Source: Leptospira brenneri
Lineage (GTDB): Bacteria; Spirochaetota; Leptospiria; Leptospirales; Leptospiraceae
Length of the DNA stretch: 64,000 bases
Assembly: GCF_002812125.1 (NCBI RefSeq)
Contig: NZ_NPDQ01000004.1
Span: 62,001-126,000, forward strand
Direction: 5' to 3'
A program made the translations under genes and the position numbers. The first letter of the stretch is position 1; each line of letters opens with the position of its first letter. The notes beneath the pieces were generated by a model. It was not told the DNA's origin, ran no database searches, and saw only the letters and a list, made by a program, of their open reading frames with translations. This document shows positions 39,629 through 47,952 of the stretch, one piece after another.

Positions 39629-40948
39629 TTAGGCTTTTAAGGCCTCAATCTCTGAAATTTCTTTTGGAATGGATTCGGTTAAGTTAATGGGAGTTTTTCC
39701 ATGGATCAAAATATCGTCTTCAATTCGAATTCCAATCCCTCTAAATTCTTTAGGAATTGAATCATCTGTTGGATCAAAATACAATCCAGGTTCCACAGTT
39801 ACCACCTGACCGTCTTTCAGTGGTCTTGACTTGCCCTCTAGGAAATAACGCCCCACATCATGAACGTCCATTCCGAGGTAATGTCCTGTTCTATGCATAT
39901 AAAACTTTCGATACGTCCCTTTTTCTATGATCTCATCCAAACTACCTTTTAAAAAACCCATTTCACGTAAGCAATCACTTAAGAAGCGAACTGTCTTTTC
40001 ATGGACTTCGTTAAAGGGTGTTCCCGCTACAGAGCTTCTAATCGCATTCTTTTGGGAATACAAAACAATTTCATAAATTGTCTTTTGGGCTTCGGTAAAT
40101 TTTTTCCCCACAGGAAAAACACGAGTCACATCGGCTGTATAATAATTCCACTCAGCTCCTGAATCCACAAGAACCAAATCCCCATCTTTTAGTACATCAT
40201 CATTACTAACATAGTGTAAGATGCAGGCATTCTTTCCAGCGGCAACAATATGACCATAACCTCCACCGATGGATCCGTATTTGAGATATTCCTGGTCAAG
40301 GAGAGCCTCTAATTCATATTCAAACATTCCCGGTTTACTTTCTCGCATAATGCGCAAGTGACCCATCTTGGTGATTTCCGCGGCATTTTTCAAAAGGGAA
40401 ATTTCTTCTTTGGATTTAATTAATCTTTCTTCATGTAAGAAGTTGGGTTGTTCAATACGGGCAGGGCCAAACTTACCTTCTCGAGCCCGTTCTGAAAGAT
40501 TCCGACATTCCGTAATGAGTTCGCGGTCACGATCTGGATTTTCTCCGAAAAAATAATATAAGGTATGATTTCCAAGAAGGAGATTGGGTCTTTCTTTTTC
40601 CCAATCAGAGAGGTCATAAGAAAAATTAAGCCCAAGCATGGATTTGATTTTCTCTTTTCCAAGTCGAATCCCTGTCCAAATTTCTTTTTCTTTATCCTTT
40701 GGTAAACAGAACATCCTGGATACTTCATTCGTGAGAACAAGGATAGAATCTTCTTCTGTAATTCCTGTTAAATAATAAAAATCTGAATTTTGACGGAACT
40801 TATACTCTACATCTCGGTTTCTAATTTTATGGCTCGCAGCAAAAATTAAAAAAACCTCTCCTTTCTTTAGTTTCTTTTGGATATTTGTAATTCGACTACG
40901 ATATAACTTTGTATTGTAATCTTTTGTTTTTTTATCAGGTAACTTCAT
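39629..40948 (-). CDS. pepP: Xaa-Pro aminopeptidase (M24B family)
   Basis: The 439-residue protein has an N-terminal creatinase-like domain (about 1-170) and a pita-bread metallopeptidase domain with the five metal ligands: Asp in VDSGAEW, Asp in YTADVTRVF, His in HRTGHYLG, Glu in TVEPGLYF and Glu in RIEDDIL. It removes N-terminal residues before Pro. Its start overlaps the end of the GT9 gene by 14 bases. Confidence 0.93.
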   Translation of the reverse strand: MKLPDKKTKDYNTKLYRSRITNIQKKLKKGEVFLIFAASHKIRNRDVEYKFRQNSDFYYLTGITEEDSILVLTNEVSRMFCLPKDKEKEIWTGIRLGKEKIKSMLGLNFSYDLSDWEKERPNLLLGNHTLYYFFGENPDRDRELITECRNLSERAREGKFGPARIEQPNFLHEERLIKSKEEISLLKNAAEITKMGHLRIMRESKPGMFEYELEALLDQEYLKYGSIGGGYGHIVAAGKNACILHYVSNDDVLKDGDLVLVDSGAEWNYYTADVTRVFPVGKKFTEAQKTIYEIVLYSQKNAIRSSVAGTPFNEVHEKTVRFLSDCLREMGFLKGSLDEIIEKGTYRKFYMHRTGHYLGMDVHDVGRYFLEGKSRPLKDGQVVTVEPGLYFDPTDDSIPKEFRGIGIRIEDDILIHGKTPINLTESIPKEISEIEALKA

Positions 40949-42005
40949 TCGTAATGACTTCCTCTAAGGCCTCAAAGATCCGCACCGGGTTTTGGTCCAT
41001 CATACAACGAAAATGTCCTTCGGGACAAATTCTTCCCCCATGGATTCCGCAAGGCCTACAATTTAGACCTTGTACCTCCATGATTTTATGTCGATCAGAA
41101 AGACTTCCATAACCGAAGGCAGGAATGGTAGCCCCATAAAGCATGACGGTAGGTGTATTAAAAGCAGAAGCAAAATGGATGGGGCTTGAGTCATTGGAGA
41201 TAATGGCTTTTGCATTTCGAATCCAAACCATTAATTCTTTTAAATTTGTTTTTCCGACAAGAGAAAGAAGGCGATCCCGATCCCGGAGTTGTAGTGGTTC
41301 TGTTTTCATCAGCCGAAAGATGGTATTTTCAATTTCCAAATCAGCCTTACTTCCAATGAGAATGACTGTTTCTTTTCGTTTGCGAAGGATTTGAGTGATC
41401 ACACTGACAAATTTTTCCTCTGGCATCCGTTTGGTTTCCCAAAGTGAGGATGGGGCGATGAGAATATAACCTTCCTCGTTTGCTAAGATTCTTTTTTTTT
41501 GGGTAAGGAAAGAATTTTCTTCGGTCTCTCCGGGAAATAAATAAGGTCTTCTCTCTCTCCCTTTTGGAAAATCATATTCATCGAACAAAAGGGAAAAAAG
41601 TTTTTCTACTTCATGAGGACCTTGTTTTGGTCTTTGTACTGTCTTTGTATGTAAAAACGAAAAACCTGATTCCTTATATCCAATCCGAATAGGAGCTCGG
41701 GTCAGATAAGAAAGTAAACTCGATCGAAAGGAAAAATGGGCAGAATATACTTTATTAAAAGATTCTTTCTTTAATAAACCTGCGAAATGTAAAAAAGCAA
41801 ACGGATTCTTTTTAATCCGTTTTTTATCTAGAGACCAAACCTTAGTTATATCAGGGTTATGATCCAAAACAGATTCCGTACCTGCATTCACAAGCACATG
41901 GACTTCTGCTCCAGGATGTTCCGTTTTTACCGCATGGAAAAACGAAGTGGATAGGATCAGGTCACCTAAAAAAGCAGTTTGGATGATCAGTATTTTTTCG
42001 GGCAT
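40935..42005 (-). CDS. Glycosyltransferase family 9 (heptosyltransferase-like)
   Basis: The 356-residue protein has the GT-B pattern of family 9: the N-terminal ILIIQTAFLGDLILS, a central NPxIxKVW-like segment (NPDITKVW), and the C-terminal donor-site motifs ISNDSSPIHFASAFNTPTV and the VMLYGAT strand, plus a Cys cluster (CRPCGIHGGRICPEGHFRC) shared by many WaaF/RfaF relatives. Such enzymes add heptose or related sugars to the lipopolysaccharide core. The acceptor is unknown. It is coupled to the thiolase-like gene by a one-base TGATG overlap. Confidence 0.88.
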   Translation of the reverse strand: MPEKILIIQTAFLGDLILSTSFFHAVKTEHPGAEVHVLVNAGTESVLDHNPDITKVWSLDKKRIKKNPFAFLHFAGLLKKESFNKVYSAHFSFRSSLLSYLTRAPIRIGYKESGFSFLHTKTVQRPKQGPHEVEKLFSLLFDEYDFPKGRERRPYLFPGETEENSFLTQKKRILANEEGYILIAPSSLWETKRMPEEKFVSVITQILRKRKETVILIGSKADLEIENTIFRLMKTEPLQLRDRDRLLSLVGKTNLKELMVWIRNAKAIISNDSSPIHFASAFNTPTVMLYGATIPAFGYGSLSDRHKIMEVQGLNCRPCGIHGGRICPEGHFRCMMDQNPVRIFEALEEVITNEVT

Positions 42006-43105
42006 CAGTCTCTTTCTAATATCGACACAAAGTTGTTTGTAGCAAGTCCACCTATACTTTGCGCTACTGCCAACCGCTTTTCAGGCCACATTTCAAAGAA
42101 CCGACAAAGTTCTACAATTTGTGCAAGGCCCGAAGCACCCACTGGATGGCCTCTGGATTTTAAACCTCCAGAGGAATTGATCGGGATTTTTCCCTTGGGA
42201 TGGGTAAGACCAGCCTTCACTTGGAATAAGGCCTCTCCCCGTTTGAAAAAACCGGCATCTTCTGCTCCTACAAGCTCAAAAGGAGTGAAGGCATCGTGTA
42301 ATTCTGCAAAATCAATGTCACCTGGGCCAACTCCCGCTTCCGTATATGCCTTTTCAAAGGCAATGCGATTGGCAAGAAAACTAGGCTCTGCAGAAGATAA
42401 AAAAGGAGCTGTTCCCGAACCCATCCCTTTTACAGAAATTGTACTCGGATCTTTGGATAGAATGAGAGCCGCAGAACCATCTGAAAGTGGTGAGATATCA
42501 TACAAACCTAGAGGGCTTGCGATCATGGTTTGGGATTTGTAATCTTCCCAAGTTAGATTTTTTTTAATATGTGCTTTTGGATTTTGGAGACCATTGTCAT
42601 GTAACTTTTTTGAAATTGCATACAAGTCGTCTGGTTTATAACCATAATCAGTCAAATACTTGCGAGTGATCATGGCCCCTCCTTGCGCCATAGACATTCC
42701 TAGTGCCCTTTGAGAATCTGATAAAACAGAACCTAACAATAAATTACTCTCTTCTCTATTTAACTGAGACATGAGTTCAGTCGCAATCACAAGACCGTGG
42801 TCGTATCTTCCACTGAGAATCAAATTCACTCCCAATTGAAAGGCAGCAGCACCAGAAGACGATGCTGTTTCCATTCTTATGGAATAAACATCACGAATCC
42901 CAAGTAAACTAGGAAGTTTTGCAGATAAGTGGTATTCTTTGTTATAAGAGTCAGGCGAAAAACTAGCGTAAATGATGAACTGAATTTTGTGAGATTGAAA
43001 CTCATGTACAGATTGTTTTGCGGTCACAAAGGATAAATCGAGTTGAGATCCATTGTGTTTTCCGAATACACTCAATGATGGATTGTGAATGTAAACTTTC
43101 TTCAT
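42005..43105 (-). CDS. Thiolase-superfamily protein (SCP-x/lipid-transfer type) lacking the nucleophilic Cys
   Basis: The 366-residue protein follows the SCP-x branch of the thiolase superfamily: the AELHDAFTPFE motif with the catalytic His, NSSGGLKSRGHPVGASG, and SIGGLATNNF at the end. In the nucleophile segment, where thiolases have CA[ST]G, it reads SSSG (in ETASSSGAAAF), so Cys is replaced by Ser. Known Cys-less relatives include the Ltp2-type steroid aldolases, which need a DUF35 partner; none is seen here. The substrate is unknown. It heads the leftward thiolase-GT9-pepP run. Confidence 0.78.
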   Translation of the reverse strand: MKKVYIHNPSLSVFGKHNGSQLDLSFVTAKQSVHEFQSHKIQFIIYASFSPDSYNKEYHLSAKLPSLLGIRDVYSIRMETASSSGAAAFQLGVNLILSGRYDHGLVIATELMSQLNREESNLLLGSVLSDSQRALGMSMAQGGAMITRKYLTDYGYKPDDLYAISKKLHDNGLQNPKAHIKKNLTWEDYKSQTMIASPLGLYDISPLSDGSAALILSKDPSTISVKGMGSGTAPFLSSAEPSFLANRIAFEKAYTEAGVGPGDIDFAELHDAFTPFELVGAEDAGFFKRGEALFQVKAGLTHPKGKIPINSSGGLKSRGHPVGASGLAQIVELCRFFEMWPEKRLAVAQSIGGLATNNFVSILERD

Positions 43106-43145
43106 TGGAATATAGTTTAAGCTTGCCTATTCTATGAAAACCAAT

Positions 43146-43157
43146 TATCTTTCCAAT
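43146..43157 (-). promoter_or_regulatory. Sequence related to the isomerase palindrome, candidate second MarR site
   Basis: On the minus strand this reads ATTGGAAAGATA, matching 10 of 12 bases of ATTGGTTAGATA found at 38334-38345. It lies about 40 bases upstream of the thiolase-like gene and also close to bfr. Only a half-site is shared, so the call is weak. Confidence 0.25.
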
Positions 43158-43183
43158 TAAAGAGAGAAAATGAGGCTACCCAT

Positions 43184-43660
43184 ATGAAGGGAAAGAAAGA
43201 AGTAATCGACATTTTAGCAGAAGTTTTAGCGGCTGAACTCACAGCCATCAACCAGTATTTCATTCATGCAAAAGTCTGCAAAAACTGGGGATATTTAGAA
43301 CTTGCAGAATACCTCAGAAAAGAGTCGATCGAAGAGATGAAACATGCAGATGAAATCATTGAAAGAATTCTCTTTTTTGATGGAACTCCTGATTTACAAA
43401 AGTATCTCAAAATCAACGTCGGACAAACTGTTCCGGAGATGTTGGATCATGACTTACAATTAGAGTACAATGCGGTAGAAAGACTCAACAGGGGAATTGA
43501 TATCTGCGTTGCGGCAAAGGACAACGGAACTCGGGAACTTTTAGAAAAGATCCTCGTTTCTGAAGAAGAACATATCGACTGGATTGAAACTCAAAAATCT
43601 ATTATCGATTCGATCAGCCTACCAAACTACTTGGCTCAAAAATTAGGAGACTCGGAATAA
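43184..43660 (+). CDS. bfr: Bacterioferritin
   Basis: Bacterioferritin forms a 24-mer that oxidises and stores iron. All ferroxidase ligands are in the expected positions of this 158-residue protein: Glu18, Glu51, His54, Glu94, Glu127 and His130; the haem-ligand Met52 (EMKH) is also present. GAGG stands eight bases before the ATG. The 78-base gap to the divergent thiolase-like gene holds its promoter; I do not see a clear Fur box there. Its stop overlaps the probable AUA start of the next gene. Confidence 0.95.
   Translation: MKGKKEVIDILAEVLAAELTAINQYFIHAKVCKNWGYLELAEYLRKESIEEMKHADEIIERILFFDGTPDLQKYLKINVGQTVPEMLDHDLQLEYNAVERLNRGIDICVAAKDNGTRELLEKILVSEEEHIDWIETQKSIIDSISLPNYLAQKLGDSE
43645..43650 (+). 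promoter_or_regulatory. Shine-Dalgarno sequence that decides an apparent AUA start
   Basis: AGGAGA lies within the last codons of bfr and six bases before ATA at 43657-43659, an ideal spacing. No ATG, GTG or TTG is available in this frame until the TTG at 43714. Confidence 0.6.
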
Positions 43661-44790
43661 AACCTACTCACCCAACTTACCATGCCATTTGCGGAGAGGG
43701 ACTTTCTCCGCTTTTGGAATCCGAATTAAAATCGTTTCATCTCAAAATTAACAGTTCAAACCGAGGTGGAGTTTTTTTTTCCGGAAAAAAAGAAGATGTC
43801 ATTCAATTTTCCGTTCATACTAAGTTTGCTTCCAGAATCAACTTACAGTTATTACATGACAATGCAGATGATTATGATGAGTTTTATGCCAAAGCAAGTG
43901 AACTCCCTTGGGAAAAATACATTGGCCCCGAGGTCAGTTTTCGAATTGATGCAGAAACCAAAGACAAACTAAAAAATTCTGAATTTACCATGCACCGTAT
44001 GAAAGATGCTGTGCTTGATAGACTTCGTAGTAAAAAAGTTCCACTTCCCGAAATTGAAAAACGAATGGCTGATGTCACGATAGTTGTGAGATCTCATACA
44101 GACCGGTTTAGTATCGAAATTTCTCTTTCAGGAGATCCGGTGGGAAGACGAGGGTATCGACTGTTTGCTGGAAATGCACCGGTTCGGGAACCCATTGCTC
44201 AGGCCATGCTTGAACTCTCTGGTTGGAAAGAGGGAAATACACTTGTCGATCCCATGTGCGGATCGGGAACCATTCTCATTGAAGCTGCACTGAGAGAACG
44301 TTTGTATGGAGAAATCAATCGATTTCTATTTGCAGAATCTCCTGTTTTCCAAATTCTATTTCCCACTTATGTTTTCTCAGAACGAAAACGGGAAAAACCA
44401 GCCTCACCTCATCTATTTGGGTTTGATGTAGATCCAGAAGCGGTTCGCATAGCAAAAGAAAATGCTTATGAGGCCGGTGTTGAAGATTTCGTTCAATTTG
44501 AAGTTGGCAATTGTTTGGATCTAAAAAATAAATTTGGTTCCCAAGGCCATGTGGTTACCAATCCACCTTATGGAGACCGAATTGGAAAACCGATGGATGA
44601 CTTACGAGAGATGTATTTTCAGTTTGGAAAAGTCATCAAAAATGAATTTGGTGGCTGGAAGTTTACAGTTCTTTCTGGCGATTTTTCTCTTCTCGGTAAA
44701 TTTGGTCTAAAAGAAAATGCTCATTTAAGTTTGAAACACGCAAACCTAAAAGCAAAAATTGTCGATTATGAAATCCGAGGGGGGAAATGA
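43657..44790 (+). CDS. RlmL-like THUMP-domain rRNA methyltransferase, probable AUA start
   Basis: The protein aligns by eye along its length with the N-terminal methyltransferase half of E. coli RlmL, which makes m2G2445 in 23S rRNA: an N-terminal ferredoxin-like/THUMP region with GLSPLLESEL and RGGVFFSG, SLSGDPVGRRGYR, the SAM loop DPMCGSGTILIEAA, and the catalytic NPPYGDRIG. The first conventional start, TTG 43714, would remove the strand that matches FASTARGLEELL of RlmL. The frame is open upstream and the good ribosome site points to ATA 43657, which overlaps the bfr stop as ATAA. I therefore annotate 377 residues. The second (RlmK-like) half of the E. coli protein is absent. It overlaps the next gene by four bases. 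Confidence 0.8.
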   Translation: MKPTHPTYHAICGEGLSPLLESELKSFHLKINSSNRGGVFFSGKKEDVIQFSVHTKFASRINLQLLHDNADDYDEFYAKASELPWEKYIGPEVSFRIDAETKDKLKNSEFTMHRMKDAVLDRLRSKKVPLPEIEKRMADVTIVVRSHTDRFSIEISLSGDPVGRRGYRLFAGNAPVREPIAQAMLELSGWKEGNTLVDPMCGSGTILIEAALRERLYGEINRFLFAESPVFQILFPTYVFSERKREKPASPHLFGFDVDPEAVRIAKENAYEAGVEDFVQFEVGNCLDLKNKFGSQGHVVTNPPYGDRIGKPMDDLREMYFQFGKVIKNEFGGWKFTVLSGDFSLLGKFGLKENAHLSLKHANLKAKIVDYEIRGGK

Positions 44791-45932
44791 ATTCCAAAGA
44801 CGTACTCAGCAGAGTCTTTGAAATCACTAGGGATCCTAGAGATGGTCTTCTTTTCTTAAAGGAATTCCAATCACTTTCCCCGGAATCGTTTGCGATTCTC
44901 TACGCGGACACGGAAACTATTTTTGAAAGTTCTGAGGCTCTGTTTTCTGACTTAAAACTCCTCTACCAACTAGATCTTTTTCCTTTTGTTGTTTTAGAGG
45001 TAGATAGTTTTCAATACCTAAAACTATTTTTTCCCATCGAACAAACAAACTTGGAAGGAGAAAGAAGCCTAGGTTTTTCTTATCAGGTTGTCGATCGTAA
45101 CAAACCACTGAAAGAAGCAGTAACAGAAAGTATCCGCCAAAAAAAAATCCCCATTTTACTTTGGGAAGATGAATCAGAAAAACTTTCCGCACTATTAGAT
45201 CGTTGTCGTTCCATTCTTCATTCTTCGAAGGTAATTTACGTTTCCATCGATGGCCCACTAAAGGATTCCCATACGGGTAAGGTGAAATCCATTTTACAAC
45301 GGGATATTCATCTTTCTCTACCAGATGGAATTGCTCTTTCTAGATCCCAAACGGAGTTCATCCAACTTTCAGAAGATTTGTTGTCAAAAATTGAAGATCC
45401 AAAATTTAGTATTGTCATTACATCTCCGTTTACCCTACTCACCGAATTATTTACAGTGAAAGGAAGTGGAACTCTTGTTAAGCGAAAAAACAAAATCAAG
45501 GTCTGTCATTCAGTAGATGAAGTAGATATGAAACGAGTGTTTCGGCTCATTGAAGAATCCTTTGGTAAACCACTAAAACCAGAGTTCTACCAAACCAAAT
45601 TTGATGTTTTGTTTCTCGAAGAATCGTATAGAGCCTGTGCTTGGATGCAAAAAACAGAACATGGTTATCTCCTCTCTAAATTTGCAGTCAATGGAGTGGC
45701 AAGGGGTGCTGGTGTAGGTCGTGATATCTGGGACCAAATTTTAGAACATTGCCGTCCCTTATTTTGGAGAAGTAAACCGGACAATAATATCAACAAATGG
45801 TATATGTCAGTAGCACAAGGAATTGAAAAAGATGAAAGTTGGTATTATTATTGGTTGGGTTTAGACCAGTCTCTCATTCCTGTCACGATCCAAACCTTAA
45901 AATCCCAAGCCGAAGATTTTTTCCCAAAATAA
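44787..45932 (+). CDS. N-acetylglutamate synthase-like protein (NAT domain with degenerate N-terminal region)
   Basis: The C-terminal ~150 residues match the NAT acetyltransferase domain of vertebrate/fungal-type N-acetylglutamate synthases: LSKFAVNGVARGAGVG (acetyl-CoA loop), then LFWRSKPDNNINKWYM (compare LFWRSR..NPIN.WYF). The N-terminal ~220 residues are the right place and size for an amino-acid-kinase-like domain but show no kinase ATP motifs, so they are either very divergent or another fold. I infer acetylglutamate synthesis for arginine. The gene overlaps the RlmL-like gene by four bases. Confidence 0.65.
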   Translation: MNSKDVLSRVFEITRDPRDGLLFLKEFQSLSPESFAILYADTETIFESSEALFSDLKLLYQLDLFPFVVLEVDSFQYLKLFFPIEQTNLEGERSLGFSYQVVDRNKPLKEAVTESIRQKKIPILLWEDESEKLSALLDRCRSILHSSKVIYVSIDGPLKDSHTGKVKSILQRDIHLSLPDGIALSRSQTEFIQLSEDLLSKIEDPKFSIVITSPFTLLTELFTVKGSGTLVKRKNKIKVCHSVDEVDMKRVFRLIEESFGKPLKPEFYQTKFDVLFLEESYRACAWMQKTEHGYLLSKFAVNGVARGAGVGRDIWDQILEHCRPLFWRSKPDNNINKWYMSVAQGIEKDESWYYYWLGLDQSLIPVTIQTLKSQAEDFFPK

Positions 45933-45942
45933 GATTTTAAAA

Positions 45943-46296
45943 ATGATACCTACGGATCAAATTTTAATTTATGATGGAGATTGTAAATTTTGTACTCGCA
46001 TAGCAAAGTTAATGCGAGAAAAAACAAAAAACCAGATTTCCATTTTATCCTATCATAACCTTTCGGAAAGTGATTTAAAGTCCATTCACTACAAACTTAC
46101 AAAAGAACTATGTGCGGGAGAAGTTCAGTGGATTGAAAATGGAAAACGTTATCCAGGTTTTTTTGCAGTTAGACAAATTCTATGGAAAATGGACAGATAC
46201 AGATACATAAATATTCTATTGTATCTGCCCCTAATCCCATTTCTTGGAATGGCAGTAATGTATGGCTTAAAACGATTCAGAACTAAACTAAACTAA
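45943..46296 (+). CDS. DCC-family thiol-disulfide oxidoreductase-like protein (DUF393)
   Basis: The 117-residue protein has the DCC signature near its start (IYDGDCKFC, residues about 8-16), a conserved acidic/aromatic middle (GKRYPGFFAVRQIL) and a hydrophobic C-terminus (LPLIPFLGMAVMYG). DUF393/DCC proteins are thioredoxin-like and are thought to act in disulfide exchange. It follows the NAGS-like gene by 10 bases, and its last 14 bases overlap the convergent HDO gene. Confidence 0.85.
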   Translation: MIPTDQILIYDGDCKFCTRIAKLMREKTKNQISILSYHNLSESDLKSIHYKLTKELCAGEVQWIENGKRYPGFFAVRQILWKMDRYRYINILLYLPLIPFLGMAVMYGLKRFRTKLN

Positions 46297-46960
46297 GCGG
46301 TTCTTTGTCTAACCGAGTGAGCCCAGTATAAAAGTCTTCTCGGGCTGCTAGAGCAAGTAAATTCCCCTCGATGACTTGGTCTTGTGTCTCTTTTGTTTTG
46401 GCAGTTTCCTCAATCAGTTCAAACATTCTCTGACTGTGGCCTTCATCAGCATCTAAATTTACTTGAAAAAACTTCCCTTCCGGTAAAGCCATCTCTGTTT
46501 TTAACTTTTTGTAAGCACTTGCAATTTGAGAATATTCTAATTTTAATAGGTATTCGTTGGCTGGACCCAAGGCTCCGAGTCCATAGAAAAAACCTTTTTC
46601 GATGATCGTTTCCATTTTATCTAAATAGGTTTTGGTTTCCGGTAAAAGATTGTGACCTGAAAAATCGAAATTTAACTTTGTCAAAAATTCAATTAGAATG
46701 GAAACATGAGTGTCTTCAATTTTCCCTTCTCCCAACTCTCCCCAGATATTTTCGACTAATACAATTTTAGCATTTTGGTCTCTAGTTTTTGCTGCGACAC
46801 GCAAAAACCAATCCACAAAGCCAATGGAAACAAAATATTCCTGGCTCAGCCATAGAATCAGGTCATTAAAACTCATAGAAATATTACGTTCTAATAACCA
46901 TTGCGATCTAAGGACGGGATGGTTTTCCACATCCGATTTTAAGATTTTCACTAAACTCAT
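46283..46960 (-). CDS. Haem-oxygenase-fold (HDO/TenA-like) protein with incomplete metal ligands
   Basis: The 225-residue all-helical protein resembles the iron-containing redox enzyme (haem-oxygenase-like diiron oxidase) group. The first ligand pair fits EGKIEDTH (Glu and His seven apart), and the last helix has DEGH in the FFxxHxxxDxxH motif. However, the His of that motif is Asn here (FFQVNLDADEGH), and the Glu of the preceding helix is not evident. It is the third gene of an aminomutase-ligase-HDO operon and overlaps the ligase stop by four bases. Known HDOs oxidise or cleave amino acids and fatty acids. Confidence 0.65.
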   Translation of the reverse strand: MSLVKILKSDVENHPVLRSQWLLERNISMSFNDLILWLSQEYFVSIGFVDWFLRVAAKTRDQNAKIVLVENIWGELGEGKIEDTHVSILIEFLTKLNFDFSGHNLLPETKTYLDKMETIIEKGFFYGLGALGPANEYLLKLEYSQIASAYKKLKTEMALPEGKFFQVNLDADEGHSQRMFELIEETAKTKETQDQVIEGNLLALAAREDFYTGLTRLDKEPLSLV

Positions 46961-47952
46961 AGGTTTCGATCCTTTGCATATTGATAACGATTATGATTTT
47001 GGTATTCTTCAAATCCTAAATCCAAACAATAGTTTAGAAGTTCAGAATAAGTTTTTCCTGTTTTTTCCCATAACAATGGCAAGGTGGAGTATATATTGGA
47101 AAATCCAGGCGTAGCGTTTGCTTCTAAAAAATAAGGAAGATTTTTTTCCAATTTAAAATCCAAACGAATGTATCCCGAACTCCCCAAAAGTTCTGCCACC
47201 TTTATTGAATATTTTTCCAAAGTATCAGACAACTCTTTCGGAACAGAAAAATCCAAAGATTCCACAAAACTTTCTTTAGATTTAACAATATCACTGTACA
47301 CAATTCCTGGGTAATCTACAAATGCAATAGGACTTACTTGATATTTTCCCCTATTGCCAAAAACCCCAACGGTTAATTCTTTGCCGGAAAGATAGGTTTC
47401 TAAAAGTAAATTTTCATATTTTTCTAAAAGTTCTGAAGTTGTTTCTTTCCAATCCTTCTCTGAATGAATGAGGTTTTTTTCACTAATGCCAAGACTCGAT
47501 CCTTCTCCATTTGGTTTTACGAATAAAGGAAAATGGTCTGTTGGCAAGAGACCGGACTGATCCACTAGCCAAAAATCTGCAGTCGGAATTCCAAAAGATT
47601 TTAGGAAAACTTTCGTTTTGTATTTATCTAAAGTCAGAGTCTGAACCACCGCAGAACTTCCTGTATGAGGCACTGCCAAATATTCGCATAACGCTGGTAT
47701 GTAGGCTTCGCGGTTTGGGGAATGGTATCCCTCTATTAAATTCCAAACGATCCAGTTTTTCCTTTCGGAAATCGGAATGGAAGACAAAACAGAACTGATC
47801 TCGGAAGGATGGGAAAGAATTGCCACATCATATCCTAAATCTTGAATGATTTTTTCCATATTTTGAATGGTCTCTTCCGATTCCCATTCCTGGCAAAGTT
47901 CGGGAGTTTTAGGATCATAGACATCACAAGCAAGGATGACGGTGCCTTTCAT
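46957..47952 (-). CDS. D-alanine--D-alanine ligase-like ATP-grasp protein
   Basis: The 331-residue protein has the ATP-grasp architecture of Ddl: an N-terminal domain, the ATP-binding loop [10 protein letters not shown], the strand [21 protein letters not shown] segment, and the metal/phosphate end [12 protein letters not shown]. Ddl enzymes ligate two amino acids through an acyl phosphate. Its tight coupling to a KamA-like aminomutase (ATGA at 47949-47952) and to the HDO suggests a dedicated ligase for an unusual amino acid rather than cell-wall Ddl, but a Ddl role cannot be ruled out because no other ddl is seen in this window. Confidence 0.78.
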   Translation of the reverse strand: MKGTVILACDVYDPKTPELCQEWESEETIQNMEKIIQDLGYDVAILSHPSEISSVLSSIPISERKNWIVWNLIEGYHSPNREAYIPALCEYLAVPHTGSSAVVQTLTLDKYKTKVFLKSFGIPTADFWLVDQSGLLPTDHFPLFVKPNGEGSSLGISEKNLIHSEKDWKETTSELLEKYENLLLETYLSGKELTVGVFGNRGKYQVSPIAFVDYPGIVYSDIVKSKESFVESLDFSVPKELSDTLEKYSIKVAELLGSSGYIRLDFKLEKNLPYFLEANATPGFSNIYSTLPLLWEKTGKTYSELLNYCLDLGFEEYQNHNRYQYAKDRNL

